Shown: in pieces, positions 43,986 through 54,289 of the stretch
Layout of the letters: the number at the start of each line of letters is the position of its first letter
How positions within the stretch are numbered: position 1 is the stretch's first letter
Source of the DNA: Vombatus ursinus
Lineage: Eukaryota > Chordata > Mammalia > Diprotodontia > Vombatidae
Length of the DNA stretch: 64,000 nt
Direction: 5' to 3'
NCBI RefSeq assembly: GCF_900497805.2
Contig: NW_020953951.1
Location: 942,628 to 1,006,627 of the forward strand
Made by a program: the position numbers and the translations under genes
Notes under the pieces: generated by a model
Told to the model about the DNA's origin: nothing
Seen by the model: the letters and a program-made list of their open reading frames with translations, nothing else
Database searches by the model: none

Positions 43986-43989
43986 TATG

Positions 43990-44830
43990 CAATATCAGAG
44001 CTGGAAGGGTCCTTAGAACAAAGAATAGAATATGAAAGCTAGAAGAAATCAAAGATCATCTAATCCAGAGGTTCCCAAACTTAATTTGGCCTACCAACCC
44101 CTTATCAAAAAATAAAAATTACTCAGCACCCCCCTAGAAATCTACTTTCCTTAACTCTTTAGCATTTTTTGAACTTTGTGTCATTTCAAAAAAATACAAA
44201 ATATATTTTTTAAAATGACACATCTTCAATTTAATAATTTATTGTAAATTTTTGGTTTTTTCCTGCATTGAAATTTTGATGACACAATATTGTGTCATGT
44301 AACCATAAAGCACTGTATTATAAACAAGTCATTACACACACATATTCCTGCCCATGCATGCTGGACTTTCGGCCAATGTGTGACACGTTCAGCTGCCAAC
44401 ACTTGCTTGTTAAGACCTGTTGGTGGACTTGACATTATAACTTGGCATTTTGTGTTTATTCGGAAAACAATATAATCACTATGACTTTATTAACTCTGTT
44501 ATACAATAGATGAAACATGTATGAATAGTTTTTCAAAGTTTTCTTCCCTTTTTTCCTTATGCTTTCACAGCCCCCTTATTTTTATGCAATACCCCTTAAT
44601 TGCACCCAAGGGTACTACCACTCCCTCATCATTCCACTGTCCCCCAGGGGGCGGTATCACCCACTTTTGGAACTGCAGATACAGTCCCTTTCTTTTACAG
44701 GAGAGGAAAATGAGACTCAAAGAGAGAAAATGACTTGCCCAAGGTCACAGAGCAATTTAAATGGGGAACTAGTATTACATCCCAGGGCTACTGACTCTGA
44801 GTTTATGCTCATTTTACTCTGCTCCTCCCA
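43990..44830 (-). mobile_element. MIR-like/L3-tail composite SINE, split by a hAT element
   Basis: Left part 43990-44057 (ATATCAGAGCTGGAAGGG, CAAAGATCATCTAATCC) and right part 44687-44830 (CTTTTACAGGAGAGGAAAAT, ACTTGCCCAAGGTCACAG) form one reverse SINE once the hAT element is removed. Confidence 0.7.
44066..44678 (+). mobile_element. Non-autonomous hAT-type DNA transposon, 613 bp
   Basis: Ends CAGAGGTTCCCAAACT and, reversed, CTGCAGTTCCAAAAGTGG, plus matching subterminal CAGCACCCCCCTAG and CCCAGGGGGCGGTA. It is flanked by ATCTAATC (44058-44065) and ATACAGTC (44679-44686). The presumed original site ATCTAGTC differs from the two copies at one and two positions. The interior is AT-rich and has no transposase frame. 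Confidence 0.8.
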
Positions 44831-45029
44831 GCTAGGAGTGATTGGGTGCCTATCTGGTTCCCCTATGATAGTTGAAGAGATGGAGACACTTCAGGAGGGA
44901 GCTTTGTCTTTAACTTCACCAATTTCCCACAGTCTCACTAGAGCAGTTTAGGTCATGTGAGAGGATAGTGGCTTTAGAAAGAGCACCTTTCTCTCACCAG
45001 GGAAGGACCAAAACCCAGTCATGCTCAGA

Positions 45030-45310
45030 AGAAACTTATGCATTTAATCATTTTAATTTTCATAACATTTTGCAGTATGATATACATAACTGCATTTTTT
45101 TCCTTGCTGAATGTTTCATGCAATTAACAGGGATCAGATTTGCCTGGGTACCCCTCCACTTGATAGCCGGCAATTTCTCCATAGCTTCAAGGAACGTATC
45201 TAATTGCCTGACTTTCATAATATACAGCTATAACTACCCAGATAATTAAAGCTAACACTGCACGCTGGAACTCAAGTGCCTAGCTTCTAATAACTGATTT
45301 AAAAGCCGAA
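45030..45310. promoter_or_regulatory. Candidate conserved non-coding block (inference)
   Basis: Repeat-free, with CATTTTAATTTTCATAAC, TTTCATGCAATTAACAGGG, ATCTAATTGCCTGAC, CAGATAATTAAAGCTAAC and TTCTAATAACTGATTTAAAA: repeated TAAT/ATTA cores. Weakly supported. Confidence 0.25.
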
Positions 45311-45760
45311 CTGTTCCTGTTGGAAGCCCTCAGATTCAGATTACTATGTAGGACTCAGGGGAAGAGCCCAGCTCTGCCAACAAGATTTCACCTCTACCCA
45401 GCCAGTATAGCATCTATGGACAGGATGAACATCATCACCAGGAGCAGTAGCAGCAACGATGGCAGCTGATGCAATGTTGAGTTGGGCCCTATACAAACAG
45501 TATGGACTCAGGCAGAAAAAAAGGGACTATAGAGACACAGGCTATCATGAGAAAAGGTGGAGTCTGGGTGGGCCCCTGCCTTGTATTCTCTTTGCCTGCT
45601 ATCACAATGTTATATTTTGGTAGTGTCTCACACTCAGTGGCTAGGGAGTTACAAGGAGAGAAATACGGCAGCTATCTGGTGCTAAAAATGCACGAGGCTC
45701 CTGCAGACACCAACACCTCAGAAGCTCTCTGTGTCACCTTGGTCAATATGGTGATCTTCT
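45311..45760. other. Stretch without recognised gene
   Basis: A 99-codon plus-strand frame (45502-45801) runs into a SINE at its end and is not credible as a gene. Confidence 0.35.
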
Positions 45761-45764
45761 GGAA

Positions 45765-45960
45765 AACACAGAATGTCAAAGCCAGACCTGACCTTAGATA
45801 ACATCTAGCCTAACCAACTCAACAGGAGAGATGAGGAAACTTTAAAAATCCAGAGGGGGAAGTAATCTGACCAAATTCACAAAGAAAACCAGTGGCAAAA
45901 TCTGACCTCAAAGTCAAGTCTCCTAACTTCCAGTCTATGATTTCTCATTTCCCAAGGCAG
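45765..45960 (-). mobile_element. MIR-like/L3-tail composite SINE
   Basis: AGAATGTCAAAGCCAGACC, GAGATGAGGAAACTTTAA, ACTTCCAGTCTATGATTTC. Reverse orientation, head lost. Confidence 0.65.
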
Positions 45961-46049
45961 TATTTTATATTTATTTAAACTGATTTTACTTACATATATT
46001 TTATTTTGTTGAGTAGTATAGAATATGACCACTTACTAGGAATAATGAA

Positions 46050-46130
46050 ATGGATATAATCATTAAGCAAAAGATTCAATTAGATGACCTCTTAGAGTCC
46101 TTCCAACTTAGGGGTTCCATGATTTATTTT
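46050..46130 (+). mobile_element. MIR/L3-type 3' tail
   Basis: GATGACCTCTTAGAGTCCTTCC and GGTTCCATGATTT, a short terminal remnant. Confidence 0.45.
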
Positions 46131-46219
46131 GGGATTAGACACAAGTACTGTATCCCCATCAGGATCACTCTGGCCCTATTCTTACAAAGCCAACCACCAC
46201 CAAACAAGTACAACAATAA

Positions 46220-46870
46220 TCAGAGTATTTTTTACTCTGTTTACAATCAACCCTTGAGGCATATATTGAAAAAATTATTATTCCCATTTTACATATAAAA
46301 AAACTGAAGCTGAGGAAATGGAACTAATTTGCCTAGGAAATTGTAGAGTCATCACTTTGGAATCCAGGTCTCTTGACTCTTAAGTGGAATCCTTTTAAAA
46401 ACTATACTATTTTACCTCCTAAAATAATGTTTGATATTATTATTGTCAATAATAATCACAATCACAATAATAATAATGCCATGCATTTATATAGCGTTTT
46501 AAGATTTGCAAAACACTATAATCTTAACACATCTGATCCTCACAATTTTGTGAGGTAGGTACAATTATTATCTTCATTTTACAGATGGAGAAACTTGGGC
46601 AGACAGAGTGTAAGCGACTTGCCCAGGGTCACACAACTGGGAAATGCTTAGGATTAGTCAGTTCTTCCTGACTCTAAGTCTAGTACTCTAGCACTCAATA
46701 ATTTTATTTGACTTAGGTACAATATGTATCATTCTTATTTGACAGATAATGAAAATGAACCTCTGAAAAGTTAAGTGATTTTCCCATGGTCACATAACTA
46801 GTAGATATTAAAAGTGAAATGTGAACCTGGGTCTTCTTCCTGATTCCACGTCCAAAAGGCTATACAGACT
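46220..46870 (-). mobile_element. Three adjacent MIR-type SINEs
   Basis: 46220-46420: CCATTTTACATATAAAAAAAC and CAGGTCTCTTGACTC. 46465-46700: ATTTATATAGCGTTTTAAG, CATTTTACAGATGGAGAAAC, GACTTGCCCAGGGTCACAC, the best preserved. 46705-46870: GACAGATAATGAAAATGAAC, CCATGGTCACATAACTAG. All lie in the same orientation and suggest serial insertion into SINE tails. Confidence 0.7.
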
Positions 46871-47364
46871 ATGTACAATGCCTCTCAACAGAGTCAACAT
46901 GCATAATGGCCATCATGACTGAAATAGTCTAAGCGAAGCAATGAGTCATGAAAGGTCCCTGTGCATGTACAAATGGGAAGAAGATGAGGGAGAATCACTT
47001 CTTTCATCAAGGAGGAAAATGCTGAGTTATGACTCCACCAAAAAGGCTCTGTTCAGTTACTCTACCTGCAGGGAAGCATTCTGATTCTTTATCTTCAGTA
47101 ACAAATTCACTTTTGCTAAATTCTTTACAATTGCCTTTAATATGTTCCACAACTCACATTGAGAGAGAATAATCATGTGACCTCAATACGCTAGGTCCAG
47201 AGAGCCTAAGAAATATGCCTGGTCTTGCACAGGAAGTCAGGGTCAGGACTGGAACCTACTGATATGAGCTATATAATCTTTGGATCCTTCCAGAATGCAT
47301 GAGATATTCCTTGATTCTCCATGGTCTTCCACATCTACTTTATCAGAATCTCAGCTCATGGTCA
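46871..47364. other. Stretch without recognised gene
   Basis: No repeat or exon recognised. Confidence 0.3.
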
Positions 47365-47790
47365 CAGACTCATATAATGTCAAAGCTAGAAAAGTCTTTA
47401 GAGATCATCCAGGCAAGGGTTTCTTAATCTGAGGTACCTGGACCCTGTGCTATACATATGTGTATATATAATATAGATAACATATTTAAATTATGCATGT
47501 TATACATACACACATATATAGACATACACATTATCATTTTCGGGGGGGGTGTTCCATAAACTTGGATGGGAAAAAAATTATATCTTTATTTTCATTATTC
47601 ATTAACTGAAATTTAGCATTTCGTTCAATTATTTCAAAATGTTTTTCTAGGGAGCTGATAGGAATCACCAGACTGCCAAAGAGGTCATGACAATACAAAA
47701 GTTAAGAATCGATGATTTAGGTCAATCCTATCATTTTAAACATGAAGATGCCCAAAGAAGGAAGAAAAGGAAGGAAGACAGTCCCACAGG
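47365..47790 (-). mobile_element. MIR-like/L3-tail composite SINE, split by a hAT element
   Basis: Left end 47365-47413 (TAATGTCAAAGCTAGAAAAG, GAGATCATCCAGG) and right remnant 47715-47760 (GTCAATCCTATCATTTTAAA) form one element around the hAT insertion. Confidence 0.55.
47414..47713 (+). mobile_element. Non-autonomous hAT-type DNA transposon
   Basis: Left end CAAGGGTTTCTTAATCTG and right end near CAAAAGTTAAGAATC are inverted repeats of the CAGGGGTTCTTAACC type. The interior has CTTGGATGGGAAAAAAATTA, ACTGAAATTTAGCATTTCG, and CACCAGACTGCCAAAGAGG, a known layout of a mammal-wide hAT family (family name not recalled). An AT/TA-rich expansion occupies 47450-47535. The 8-bp duplication is blurred. 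Confidence 0.72.
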
Positions 47791-47794
47791 AAGA

Positions 47795-47955
47795 GTACTA
47801 GCACTGGAGTCAAATAACCTGGGCTCAACTCCCAACTTGATACTTACTACCTGTGTGACTCTGGCCTAGGTCTTAGTTTCCTCATCTGTAAAATAAGGCA
47901 ATTGGGCTAGATGATATCTGAAATTGCTGCCAATTCAAAACCTATGATCCCTAAA
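47795..47955 (+). mobile_element. MIR-type SINE with L3-like tail
   Basis: AGTACTAGCACTGGAGTC, TACTTACTACCTGTGTGAC, TCCTCATCTGTAAAATAAGG, and TGGGCTAGATGATATCTGAA tail. Confidence 0.72.
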
Positions 47956-48312
47956 TCCATGCCTTTTCACTGGCTGTCCCCCATGCTTGGAACGTTCTCC
48001 TTCCTCACCTCAATCTTCTAGTTTTCTTGGCTTCCTTCAAGATTCAACATTATTCCCACCTTCTGAAAGAGGTGTTTCCCAATCTTTGCCCCACCACCCT
48101 CATCTACTGCTGGTACCCTCCTTTTCAGATTATCCCCCCCCCCCAATTTACACTGTATATATTTCATATGTACATAGTGGTCTGCATGTTGTTTTCCCCA
48201 TTAGAATGTAAGTACTTTGAGGGCAGGAAATATATTCTTGTCTTTCTTTGTATCTCAGGCACTTATCACAGTAGCATATAGGAAGCACTTAACAAATGAT
48301 TGTTCACTGATT
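47956..48312 (+). mobile_element. L2 3' end
   Basis: CACTGGCTGTCCCCCATGC, TCCTTCAAGATTCAACATT, CCCATTAGAATGTAAGTAC and AAATGATTGTTCACTGA. 5' truncated. A C-run occurs at 48137-48146. Confidence 0.85.
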
Positions 48313-48434
48313 TTTTACTAACTATGCTTTGATTCATGTCATTGATAAAAATGAAAAGGATCAGAGACCCTTCCTCTCCTTGGCATTCCACTAGAAATTT
48401 AACACCAAATCCTCTTCCAGGTTGACACAAAATA

Positions 48435-50118
48435 CTCTCTTCTCTCCACTTCCTCTTCATTTCATATCACTCAGATGCCTTCTGCCATTTTCTCCCCCTT
48501 CATCCCATCTCACACAAATAGACAGCCCTACTCTTTACCAAGGCAAAACCGACTACATGCACAAGCAATTCCATTCTACCTCATCCTCCAGCAGCCTGCT
48601 CTATCATCCCTACTCCTTCACTTGTCTTCAACTGCTTCCTTTCTGCTAGCTCCTTCCCCACTGCCTACAGAAATGCCCATTGTCTCCCCATTCTCAAAAA
48701 ACCCATCACTTGATCTTTCTATCTCCACTATCATTCTTTATCCTTTCTGTCTTTTATGGTTAAATGCCTTGAGAAGGAAGTCTACAATAGGTTCCTCCAC
48801 TTCCTGTTCTCTCACTGTCTTAACTCCCTACAATCCAGCTTCTGATCTCATCATTCCACCCAAACTGCTAATTGCCAAATACAATGGTTTTTTTCTCAAT
48901 TCTCGTTCTCCTTGATCTCTCTGCAGCCTCTGATATTGTTGATCACCCAGTATTTCCTTGATATGTTCTTCTCTGTAGGTTTTTGGGATGTCACTCACTT
49001 CTGGTTCTCTTTCTACCTATCTGACCACTCCTCATTTGCCTTTGCTGGGTCTTCATTCATGTCACACTAGCTAACTGTGGGTATCTGACAGGACTCTGTC
49101 CTGGGCCCTCTTTGTTTCTCCCTTTATAATATTTCACTTGGCAATCCCATAACTCTTTTGGCCTTATCATCTCTATGCTGATAATTCTTAAATCTACCTA
49201 TCCTGCCCTAGCCTCTCTGCTGATCTCCAGTCTTGCATCTCCAACTGCCTTTCAGACATTTTGAACTGGATGTCCTACAGACATCTTAAAGTCAACGTCC
49301 AAAACTAAACTCATTATCTTTCCCTCTAAACCCTTCCCTTCTCTTAACTTCCCTATTGCCGTCCAGGGCACAAACATCCTCCCAACCACCCAGGCTCATA
49401 ACTTAGGAACCATCTTGGGCTCCTCACTATTTTGCACCCCCCATATCCAATCTGTTGCCAAGGTCCATCAATTTCACCTTTACAACATCTCTCAATTATG
49501 ACCCTTTCTGTCCTCTGATAGTGCCACCACACTGGGGAAGCCATCATCACCTCATGCCTGGACTATTGTAACAGACTGCTGGTTGGCCTATATGCCTCAC
49601 ATCTTTCCTTACTACAGGATCAAATAACAAAATCTGCTGTTCAGCACTCAAAGTCCTTAATAATCTAGTGCACCACCCCAACCTTTCCAGTCTTCTTACA
49701 CTTTACTCCTCAACACATACTCCTCCATCCAGTGACACTGGCCTTCTCGCTGTTCCTTGAAGAAGATACTTATCTCTTAGCTCCAGGGAGTTTCTCTGGA
49801 CGTTTCCCCCATGCCTGGAATGCTTTACCTTCTCATTTCCGCCTCTTGGCATCTCTGGCTTCCTTCAAGTCCCACCTAAAATTCCACTTTCTATAAGAAG
49901 CTTTTTTCCCCAATCCTTCTTCTACTGCCTTCCCTCTGTTCATTATTTCTCATTTATCCTGTGTATACTTGTATGTACATACTTGTTTGCTTGTCTTCTC
50001 CCCCATTGGACTGTGAGCTCCTTGAGGGCAGGGGCTATCTTTTGCCTTTCTTTGGATCCCCAGCACTTAGTACAGTGCCCAGCACATAGTAGGTGCTTAA
50101 TAAAAGATTACTGACTAA
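48435..50118 (+). mobile_element. L2-clade LINE, uninterrupted 3' 1.7 kb
   Basis: It runs without major insertion from the reverse-transcriptase fingers to the 3' end. Visible coding marks, in shifting frames, include a LDLSAASDIVDHP stretch near 48912-48950, a DSVLGPL stretch near 49091-49112 (ACTCTGTCCTGGGCCCTC) and an ADN-S-like stretch near 49178. The 3' UTR ends AATAAAAGATTACTGACTAA. It is the best reference L2 copy in the window. It is 5' truncated and frames are broken, so it is inactive. Confidence 0.9.
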
Positions 50119-50369
50119 CTCTTCCCAAATAGTTATTCTAAATCCACCTGACTATACTATCTAACCCACCTCTCTCCATTTTGTCCATAAGTACAGCATA
50201 AAACAATAAAATTCTTGCAAAAATCTTGATACGCTTTATCTGATCTGCCAATTCAAGTTCAATTCTTTTTTTTTTAAATGTGGTTACTAGATTGGCATGA
50301 CCTATTTTTCCTGAAATCAAATTAGATATTTATGAGCACCACTTCCTTTCCTACACATTTATAGGATCA

Positions 50370-50520
50370 TAAATTTGGAACGGGAAGAAACCTTAAAGAT
50401 AATCAAGTCCAACCCCCTCATTTTGTGATAGAGGAAACAGAGGCTGAGAAAGGTTAAGTGGCTTGCATCAAAAGGACAAATAAACCCAGATCTTCCTGAT
50501 TACAAAGTCCAACACTCTTC
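50370..50520 (-). mobile_element. MIR-like/L3-tail composite SINE
   Basis: CATAAATTTGGAACGGGAAG, CAAGTCCAACCCCCTCATTT and AACAGAGGCTGAGAAAGG, reverse orientation. Confidence 0.65.
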
Positions 50521-50785
50521 TTCTTGTTATTCAGTCATTTAGGCATGTCCAACTCTTCATGACTCTGTGGACCATAGCACATCAATGAGGTCCATGGCGT
50601 TTTCTTGACAAAAATATTAGAGTGGTTTGTCATTTCCTTCTCAGTGGATGGATCAAGGCAAAGAGATGTTAAATGACTTGCCCAGGGTCACACAGCTATT
50701 AAGTATCGGAGGCTGGATTTGAACTCAGGTCTTCCTGACTCCAGGCACAGCACTCTATCCAACTGAGCCATCTAGCTACCTCTCC
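50521..50785 (-). mobile_element. tRNA-headed, RTE-tailed marsupial SINE
   Basis: Reversed order: RTE (BovB-like) 3' tail (CATGTCCAACTCTTCATGAC, GTGGTTTGTCATTTCCTTC), CORE, GACTTGCCCAGGGTCACACA, GGATTTGAACTCAGGTC, and head ending GAGCCATCTAGCTACC. The RTE tail implies RTE-type LINE mobilisation. Confidence 0.85.
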
Positions 50786-50889
50786 AAGGCAAACAGAGCT
50801 TAAATGACTTGCCCAGGGTCACATAGCTAATAAGTATCTCAGGCCAGATTTGAACTCAGGTGTTCCTGATGCCAACATTTTAGCCACTA
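50786..50889 (-). mobile_element. Partial tRNA-derived SINE
   Basis: AATGACTTGCCCAGGGTCAC, GATTTGAACTCAGGTGTTCC. It directly abuts the previous SINE and is truncated on both sides. Confidence 0.65.
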
Positions 50890-51175
50890 CATTATCTTCT
50901 TCCTAATAGGGACCAGAATGATGCCAGGAGTTAAAGTCAAGCTCACTGGGCTACAGTTTGATGACTGCTTTTTCCCTTTCAGGGAAAACATTTGTTCTTC
51001 TTCAGTCTTGTGATACTTCTCCCATTCTCTGCAATATTTCAAAGACAATAATTCACTGACAGTGGTCCAGCAACCACAATCAAATAGTTTTTTCAGCATA
51101 CCACGATACAGTTCAAATAACATGAATTCATCAAGGTAGCTTAATGTCCTCTTTTTTTCTTCCAATTAATTTTTG
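50890..51175 (-). mobile_element. L3/CR1-clade LINE, entry to reverse transcriptase
   Basis: The minus strand keeps an open frame of 92 codons (51165 to 50887). It contains MLKKLFD and W-E-K followed by a short gap and NCSPVSLTLTPGIILVPIRK, matching the CR1/L3 pattern ...VLKKL...SWRTGEVPEDWK...NYRPVSLTSVPGKIMERI. The tyrosine-arginine of NYRP is replaced by CSP. It is a fragment of roughly 90 out of more than 900 residues and is not functional. Confidence 0.72.
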
Positions 51176-51249
51176 GTTTCAACTCTCAAAGAGACATTGC
51201 CTACTAGGAGGGAATAATAACACGGGTAAAAATAACTATAAAGGAAAGC

Positions 51250-51740
51250 AAAACATTATGAGTGCCTAAAATGGTACAGTGCTATGTAAGATCCAAAGAA
51301 GAAAAGATAATTTTTGGCTAAAAGAGATGGGGCAAGTTTCCTGGACAATGTGGCATTTGGGCTGTCCTGAAGTAGGTCAATTTTTGATAAGTACAGGTGG
51401 GAGGAAGAGTATTCCTCACAAAAGAAACAGCCCAGAACAAAAACATGGAAAAAAAGGCTTAGTCAGCAAAGGGTTAGTTACACAATTTGACTGAAACAAA
51501 GAGTATGTGAAGGGGAGTAATATGAGACTAGGCTAGAAAGGTGGCTTAGAGGCAAATCAAAGAGAGCTTTGAACACTAGGCTAAGAATCTAGAATTTATC
51601 TTGTAGGTAAGAAGAAAGTATTAAAATGTTTTGACCATGAACTGAGCTGGTCTTCAGGAAGATGACTGGCAATGTATGTAGAAGAGATTGAACAGGAAGA
51701 GAGACCAGTTGGCAGACCACTGCAATACTACACGCAATAA
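51250..51740 (-). mobile_element. L2-clade LINE internal region
   Basis: GGGGAGTAATATGAGACTAG, CAAAGAGAGCTTTGAACAC, CTGGCAATGTATGTAGAAG, and TTGGCAGACCACTGCAATAC match the reversed L2 body corresponding to 40090-40350. Confidence 0.72.
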
Positions 51741-51779
51741 GTAATCAGGGTCTGAATTAAGATACGAGCAGTGGAAGTG

Positions 51780-51935
51780 GACATGAAAATAACCTGTATC
51801 AGATTGCCTGTCATCTTGGGGAGGGGGTAGGGAAGGGAGAGAGGGAGAAAAAAAATCTGGAATTCAAAAATCTTATATAAGTGAATGCTGAAAACTATCT
51901 TTACATGCAATTGGAAAAAAAATACTATTAAGTGG
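51780..51935 (+). mobile_element. LINE-1 3' UTR end
   Basis: ACCTGTATCAGATTGCCTGTC, GGGAAGGGAGAGAGGGAG, TATCTTTACATGCAATTGG, A-rich end. A very short 5'-truncated insertion of the subfamily at 6673-7730. Confidence 0.85.
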
Positions 51936-51939
51936 AGAA

Positions 51940-52784
51940 AAAAAAGAAAGTAACTGATAAATACTGAATTCAGAATGACAACATTTTTGCCTAAACAATT
52001 TTAGGATTTAAGAATAAATTATTAATATTATTGTTTGTTTTAATGAAAAAAAAAAGATGTACTCACTAAAGGTATTCAATAGTCCTCCACCCCCTCAATC
52101 GCAGCCCCCCCCCCCAAAAAGAAGTAGACATGAAGCTTCAGAAATAAGAGACCTCAGCTAGAGGATCAACAGAACTTTAGTGACTAATTGGCTATGAGAT
52201 ACAAAGGAGGTTAAAAAAAAAGTCAAAGATATCACCAATATTTCAATGTTTCCTGAAAGGAGTTAGGAAAAAAGGCAGATTTGAGAGGAACTGCTTACTC
52301 ACCAGCTATGTATTCCCATTAAGGACTGCCTGCCCTTCCCTGTCCTCAGACTTCTGCTTAGGAACATTAGCTAAGGTAAGACTACCTACTCTGACCAAGT
52401 GTGCCTCCATTTCTCTATATGGCAAAGCTGCATTCTTTCCTGCCCAAGAGAGTGGTCCAAGCACAAAGAATGAAGCCTTTCGTTAAAAGGTTTGTCATTA
52501 AGAGAAATTTATGCCCTTCACTTTCTTCTTTGCTCAACCTATTCACTCAGTGGGTATTCATGCTCTACAAGAGGATCTCAAGAGGGCTTTTTAATTCAAA
52601 GTCTCTTAGGACTCTAGATATTGTATGGAGTCTTGGGTTTCCTTTAGCTATATTTTCATTTGTGGTTTGGTAACCCTTCCCTTGAGTAGAGGTCTGAGAG
52701 ACACCTTGCAGAAACAGAGCCATGGTATGCCATGCCCAGATCAAAGTATCAGTAACTGTCTGCCCTCTTAAACATCTTAATCAG
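51940..52784. other. Stretch without recognised gene
   Basis: A C-run lies near 52109-52121. A 90-codon plus-strand frame (52401-52673) has hydrophobic parts but no family resemblance. Confidence 0.35.
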
Positions 52785-52950
52785 TCATAGAATTTAAGCT
52801 ATAAGGAATCTTGAAAGATCAAAGGGGTTAACTACCTTGGCCCTGAGAGATAAAGGTGCTCATTCAATGTAACAAAGTTAGTAAAGTAGCAAAACCAGTA
52901 TTTGATACAATCCTAGGCCATCCCATTCTAAATCCAGTGTCCTTTCCCCT
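52785..52950 (-). mobile_element. MIR-like/L3-tail composite SINE
   Basis: CAGTCATAGAATTTAAGC, CCTTGGCCCTGAGAGATAAAG, AATCCAGTGTCCTTTCCCC. Highly diverged. Confidence 0.55.
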
Positions 52951-53129
52951 ACACCCAAGATTTCTCTACCAAATGGGTCTCTAACTCCAAATTCAGCTGT
53001 GTATTCCAGATGGCTGGGTCTTATTATCTGCCCGCCTGCTGTTTTGTTCTCAGATCACCAAGCCTTACCATCTGCATTGTCAGTGAACTTTAAAAACACC
53101 TAGGCCTTACCACCTGCTGCTAAATTTTC

Positions 53130-53560
53130 CTCTATATGATGTCACCACTTATTAGAATGTAAGCATCTTGACAGAAGGGGTTATCTTGTTATTCTTTTTC
53201 GCATCTAAGTATTTGACACATATAAGGGGCAGCCAGGTGGAACAGTGGATATAGTGCTGGACCTAGAGTCAGGAAGACTCATTCTCCTGACTTCAAATCT
53301 GGCCTCAGATGCTTATCAGCTGCGTGACCCTAGGCAAGTCACTAAACCCTGTTTGCTTCAGTTTCATCAACGGTAAAATGAGCTGGAGAAGGAAATGGTA
53401 AACCACTTGAGTATTTTTACCAAAAAATAAAAAATAAAATAAAATAAATGGGTTCAAGAAGTGTTGAACACGACTGAACAACGACAATGGCAATGACATT
53501 TGACAGGTATAAGTCATTAATAAAGGTTTTTTTCATTCATTTACTCATTCATACACCAAA
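53130..53560 (+). mobile_element. L2 3' tail, split by a SINE
   Basis: TTATTAGAATGTAAGCATCTTG (left) and CATTAATAAAGGTTTTTTTC (right) are the last parts of an L2 3' UTR, separated by the RTE-tailed SINE. Confidence 0.65.
53227..53497 (+). mobile_element. tRNA-headed, RTE-tailed marsupial SINE with 16-bp duplication
   Basis: GGGGCAGCCAGGTGGAACAG head, CAGATGCTTATCAGCTGCGT, GGAGAAGGAAATGGTAAACC, an (AAAAT)n insertion near 53426-53448, and an RTE-type ending CACGACTGAACAACGACAA. Flanked by ATTTGACACATATAAG (53211-53226) and ATTTGACAGGTATAAG (53498-53513), two differences. Confidence 0.92.
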
Positions 53561-53599
53561 GGTTGCTTCTCTTTGTTCCTGCCTCACTGACCTGATTTC

Positions 53600-54230
53600 T
53601 TTTTTCCTGGCTTATGAATTCAACTTATGATCCAGCCGTCCCAGGAAGCAATATTAAGTCCCATGGAAGAAAATTCCGTCCCCGAAAGTGGAGGGGAAAG
53701 AAAAGTATGGTCAACAATGCAATAAAAGTTAGCTCCACACTCTCCAAATTAATAGTTGTGTTCCATCCCACTAAGGCAAAATGGTGAGCTTCCCTGGCTT
53801 ACACAAATGACAGCTGATGAAGTACTAGAGAGGACAAAATTGCTTGAATTTCAATACCACGGCCTAATTCCTCCATTTTAAAATTTGAAATAATTAAGAC
53901 AAAATTGGTGGGATTTCTATTGAAATAAAATAAAAAGAGAGAAATCATTTATCCTCTAAAAACTAGCAGGCTGTTACACTTAAGAAAGGAAAATACAATT
54001 TGAAATTAAATGCTTATTCTAAACCAAGAATTTCAAAAGTTAAGAATTCCCTCAACTTCTGGGTCAAGCTAGCACCGATTCTCCATGTTTATGAAGCATC
54101 ACTATGCACCACAGGCCAAATGTGAATGATCTTTTATTTTTTTTATTACAAAATACAGCCTTCCACTTATTAGGGCCCATTTCCATCTCAGCTTATTCAA
54201 TGGACAATACATGAAAGGTAAAAAAAAAAG
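53600..54230. promoter_or_regulatory. Candidate conserved non-coding block (inference)
   Basis: Repeat-free and AT-rich. Motifs include AACAATGCAATAAAAGTTAG, CAAATTAATAGTTGTGTTCC, AAATGACAGCTGATGAAG (E-box CAGCTG) and TTGAAATAATTAAGACAAAA. No coding frame. Support is absence of repeats and motif density only. Confidence 0.3.
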
Positions 54231-54289
54231 ACTCAATAACATAAACTCTGTGGGCCATCAGACTTGCCTATATCAATCAGTCAGCTCAA

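Noticed and set aside
44559-44951. 130-codon plus-strand frame
   Set aside because: It runs from a hAT element through a reverse-oriented SINE into flanking DNA, so it is a chance reading frame across repeats.
48475-48915. 146-codon frame as a gene
   Set aside because: It lies in the wrong frame of an L2; the L2 protein phrases are seen in other frames.
52401-52673. 90-codon frame with hydrophobic segments, possible membrane or envelope-like fragment
   Set aside because: No family motif is visible, and AT-rich DNA often gives F/L/I-rich frames.
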